A DNA stretch of 64,000 nucleotides from Cyanobium sp. CZS25K. GTDB lineage: Bacteria; Cyanobacteriota; Cyanobacteriia; PCC-6307; Cyanobiaceae. A program made the translations under genes and the position numbers. The notes beneath the pieces were generated by a model that saw only the letters and a program-made list of their open reading frames with translations, searched no databases and had not been told where the DNA came from. The DNA lies in NCBI GenBank assembly GCA_030373325.1, contig JAUCZB010000008.1, positions 1-64,000 on the forward strand, in the 5' to 3' direction. Below are positions 63,196 through 64,000 of this stretch, one piece after another. Position 1 is the first letter of the stretch, and the number at the start of each line of letters is the position of its first letter.

Positions 63196-63903
63196 TCAGG
63201 CCCCGCGGGCCGCCAGCACGGCGCTGGCGACGGTGAGATCGAAGCGGGTGGTGAGCTTGATGTTGGACGGCGGCGCCTCCAGCACCCGCACCGGCAGCCC
63301 CAGACGCTCGTAGAGGGCCGCGTCATCGGTGACGCTCCAGCCCTCGCGTTGGGCCCGCCCATGGGCCTGCCGCAGCTGCTCCACCCCGAAGCCCTGGGGC
63401 GTCTGGGCCGCCCAGAGGCCACTGCGGTCGGGGGTGGCGGTGATCCGGCCGCGGCCATCCACCTGCTTGATGGTGTCGGTGACGGGGGTGGCGGCGATGA
63501 TGCCGGCCCCCTCGGCCATCGCCTGGGTCAGGGCCGTGGCACAGCGCTCCAGCAGGTCCGGTTCCGCCAGGCAGCGGGCACCGTCGTGGATCAGCACGGC
63601 CTCGGCAGCGGCGGGCAGGGCCGCCAGGCCCCGCCGCACCGACTCCTGGCGGGTGTCACCCCCGACGATCCAGACCACCGGTTCGGCCAGGGAGCGGCGG
63701 GACTCCGCCGCGGCCAGGATCGCGCCGATCGCCGCCTCGTCCTCGGGCCGGCCCATCACCCCGATCCAACGGATCGCGCCACAGGCCAGGGCGGCGTCGA
63801 GGGTCCAGGCCAGGACGGGCCGCCCCGCGAGGGGGAGCAGCAGCTTGTTGGTGGCGGCGCCCATGCGACGCCCGCTGCCGGCGGCGGCGATCAGCAAATG
63901 CAC
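63196..63903 (-). CDS. ispD: 2-C-methyl-D-erythritol 4-phosphate cytidylyltransferase
   Basis: This 235-residue MEP-pathway enzyme makes CDP-ME for isoprenoids (carotenoids, phytol, plastoquinone). Motifs are [44 protein letters not shown] and [16 protein letters not shown], with [18 protein letters not shown]. The GTG at 63903 gives the standard short N-terminus; ATG at 63945 would add 14 residues without similarity. It supplies precursors also used by crtL and ubiA products. Confidence 0.95.
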   Translation of the reverse strand: MHLLIAAAGSGRRMGAATNKLLLPLAGRPVLAWTLDAALACGAIRWIGVMGRPEDEAAIGAILAAAESRRSLAEPVVWIVGGDTRQESVRRGLAALPAAAEAVLIHDGARCLAEPDLLERCATALTQAMAEGAGIIAATPVTDTIKQVDGRGRITATPDRSGLWAAQTPQGFGVEQLRQAHGRAQREGWSVTDDAALYERLGLPVRVLEAPPSNIKLTTRFDLTVASAVLAARGA

Positions 63904-63982
63904 AAGCGATGGGCCGCCCGGGCGGAACACTGGAGTCCTCTCCATACAATCAGGCCGCGAGGCCCGCCCCACCCAACGCCCG

Positions 63983-64000
63983 ATGCGCGCACTGTTTCTG
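63983..64000 (+). CDS. 5' end of a gene running off the window
   Basis: An ATG with six codons (MRALFL) is visible after the ispD divergent gap. TACAAT at 63945-63950 is a plausible -10 box on this strand. Too short to identify. Confidence 0.35.

Overview
The window looks like chromosome from a high-GC unicellular picocyanobacterium of the Synechococcus/Cyanobium type. The markers are photosystem I psaF-psaJ, cytochrome b6f genes petC-petA and petG, cytM, chlI, crtL, a high-light-inducible protein, a CpcT-like protein, several cyanobacteria-only families (CAAD, DUF3370, DUF3067, PAP/fibrillin), and the guaB3-Yfr1-trxA order known from marine picocyanobacteria. Third codon positions are almost always G or C. 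That keeps antisense frames open, so most long ORFs in the track are shadows. I see no insertion sequence, prophage, integrase or CRISPR array; this is a gene-dense core chromosome.

Layout. 1-5.8 kb: a Fur-family regulator with a palindromic element upstream; a tightly overlapping minus-strand set (UPF0104-type membrane protein, LarC, an M41-like peptidase without an ATPase domain); a TPR protein and small conserved proteins. 5.8-17.5 kb: xthA, a fibrillin-like protein, cupin-mqo, crtL, a protein resembling GLIC-type pentameric ligand-gated ion channels, gyrA, a DUF39 protein, a CAAD membrane protein and guaB3. 17.5-29.1 kb: the sRNA Yfr1, trxA, LOG protein, hisH, rsmD, petG, cytM, a TrmH-type methyltransferase, a beta-lactamase-fold serine hydrolase, DUF3370, chlI, ruvC (behind four 14-bp tandem repeats), 5-formyl-THF cyclo-ligase, sufE and hom. 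29.1-30.3 kb: a decayed segment with a frameshifted HpsJ-like membrane protein.

30.3-48.5 kb: a peptide-type ABC substrate-binding protein and permease, a DUF1400 hydrolase, an MFS transporter, an ABC ATPase/FtsX permease/lipocalin-like operon resembling attEFGH, a 6PGDH-like dehydrogenase, ychF, an HlyD-type adaptor, wecB, pilT, hli, tsaD and psaF-psaJ with a clear terminator. 48.5-64 kb: gmk, rqcH, tatC, DUF3067, petC-petA-lgt-cobM-alkB, a lipoprotein, EcsC, tRNA-Val(CAC), a RodZ-like protein, ppx, ubiA, an S66 carboxypeptidase, a long two-part CpcT-like protein and ispD.

How it works together. Many same-strand neighbours share a 4-base NTGA overlap in which the start codon overlaps the upstream stop (ATGA, GTGA, TTGA and, for lgt, apparently CTGA), so translational coupling is widespread. 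Much of the content serves photosynthetic electron transport and its cofactors. TatC exports the Rieske protein encoded just downstream, CytM and PetG serve the electron-transfer chain, ChlI starts chlorophyll synthesis, CrtL makes cyclic carotenoids, and CobM belongs to cobalamin synthesis. The least conventional pieces are the channel-like protein beside gyrA, the ATPase-less M41 protein, the DUF39 protein that appears to lack cysteines, the CpcT-like fusion, the operator-like pair around the Fur gene and the tandem-repeat leader of ruvC.
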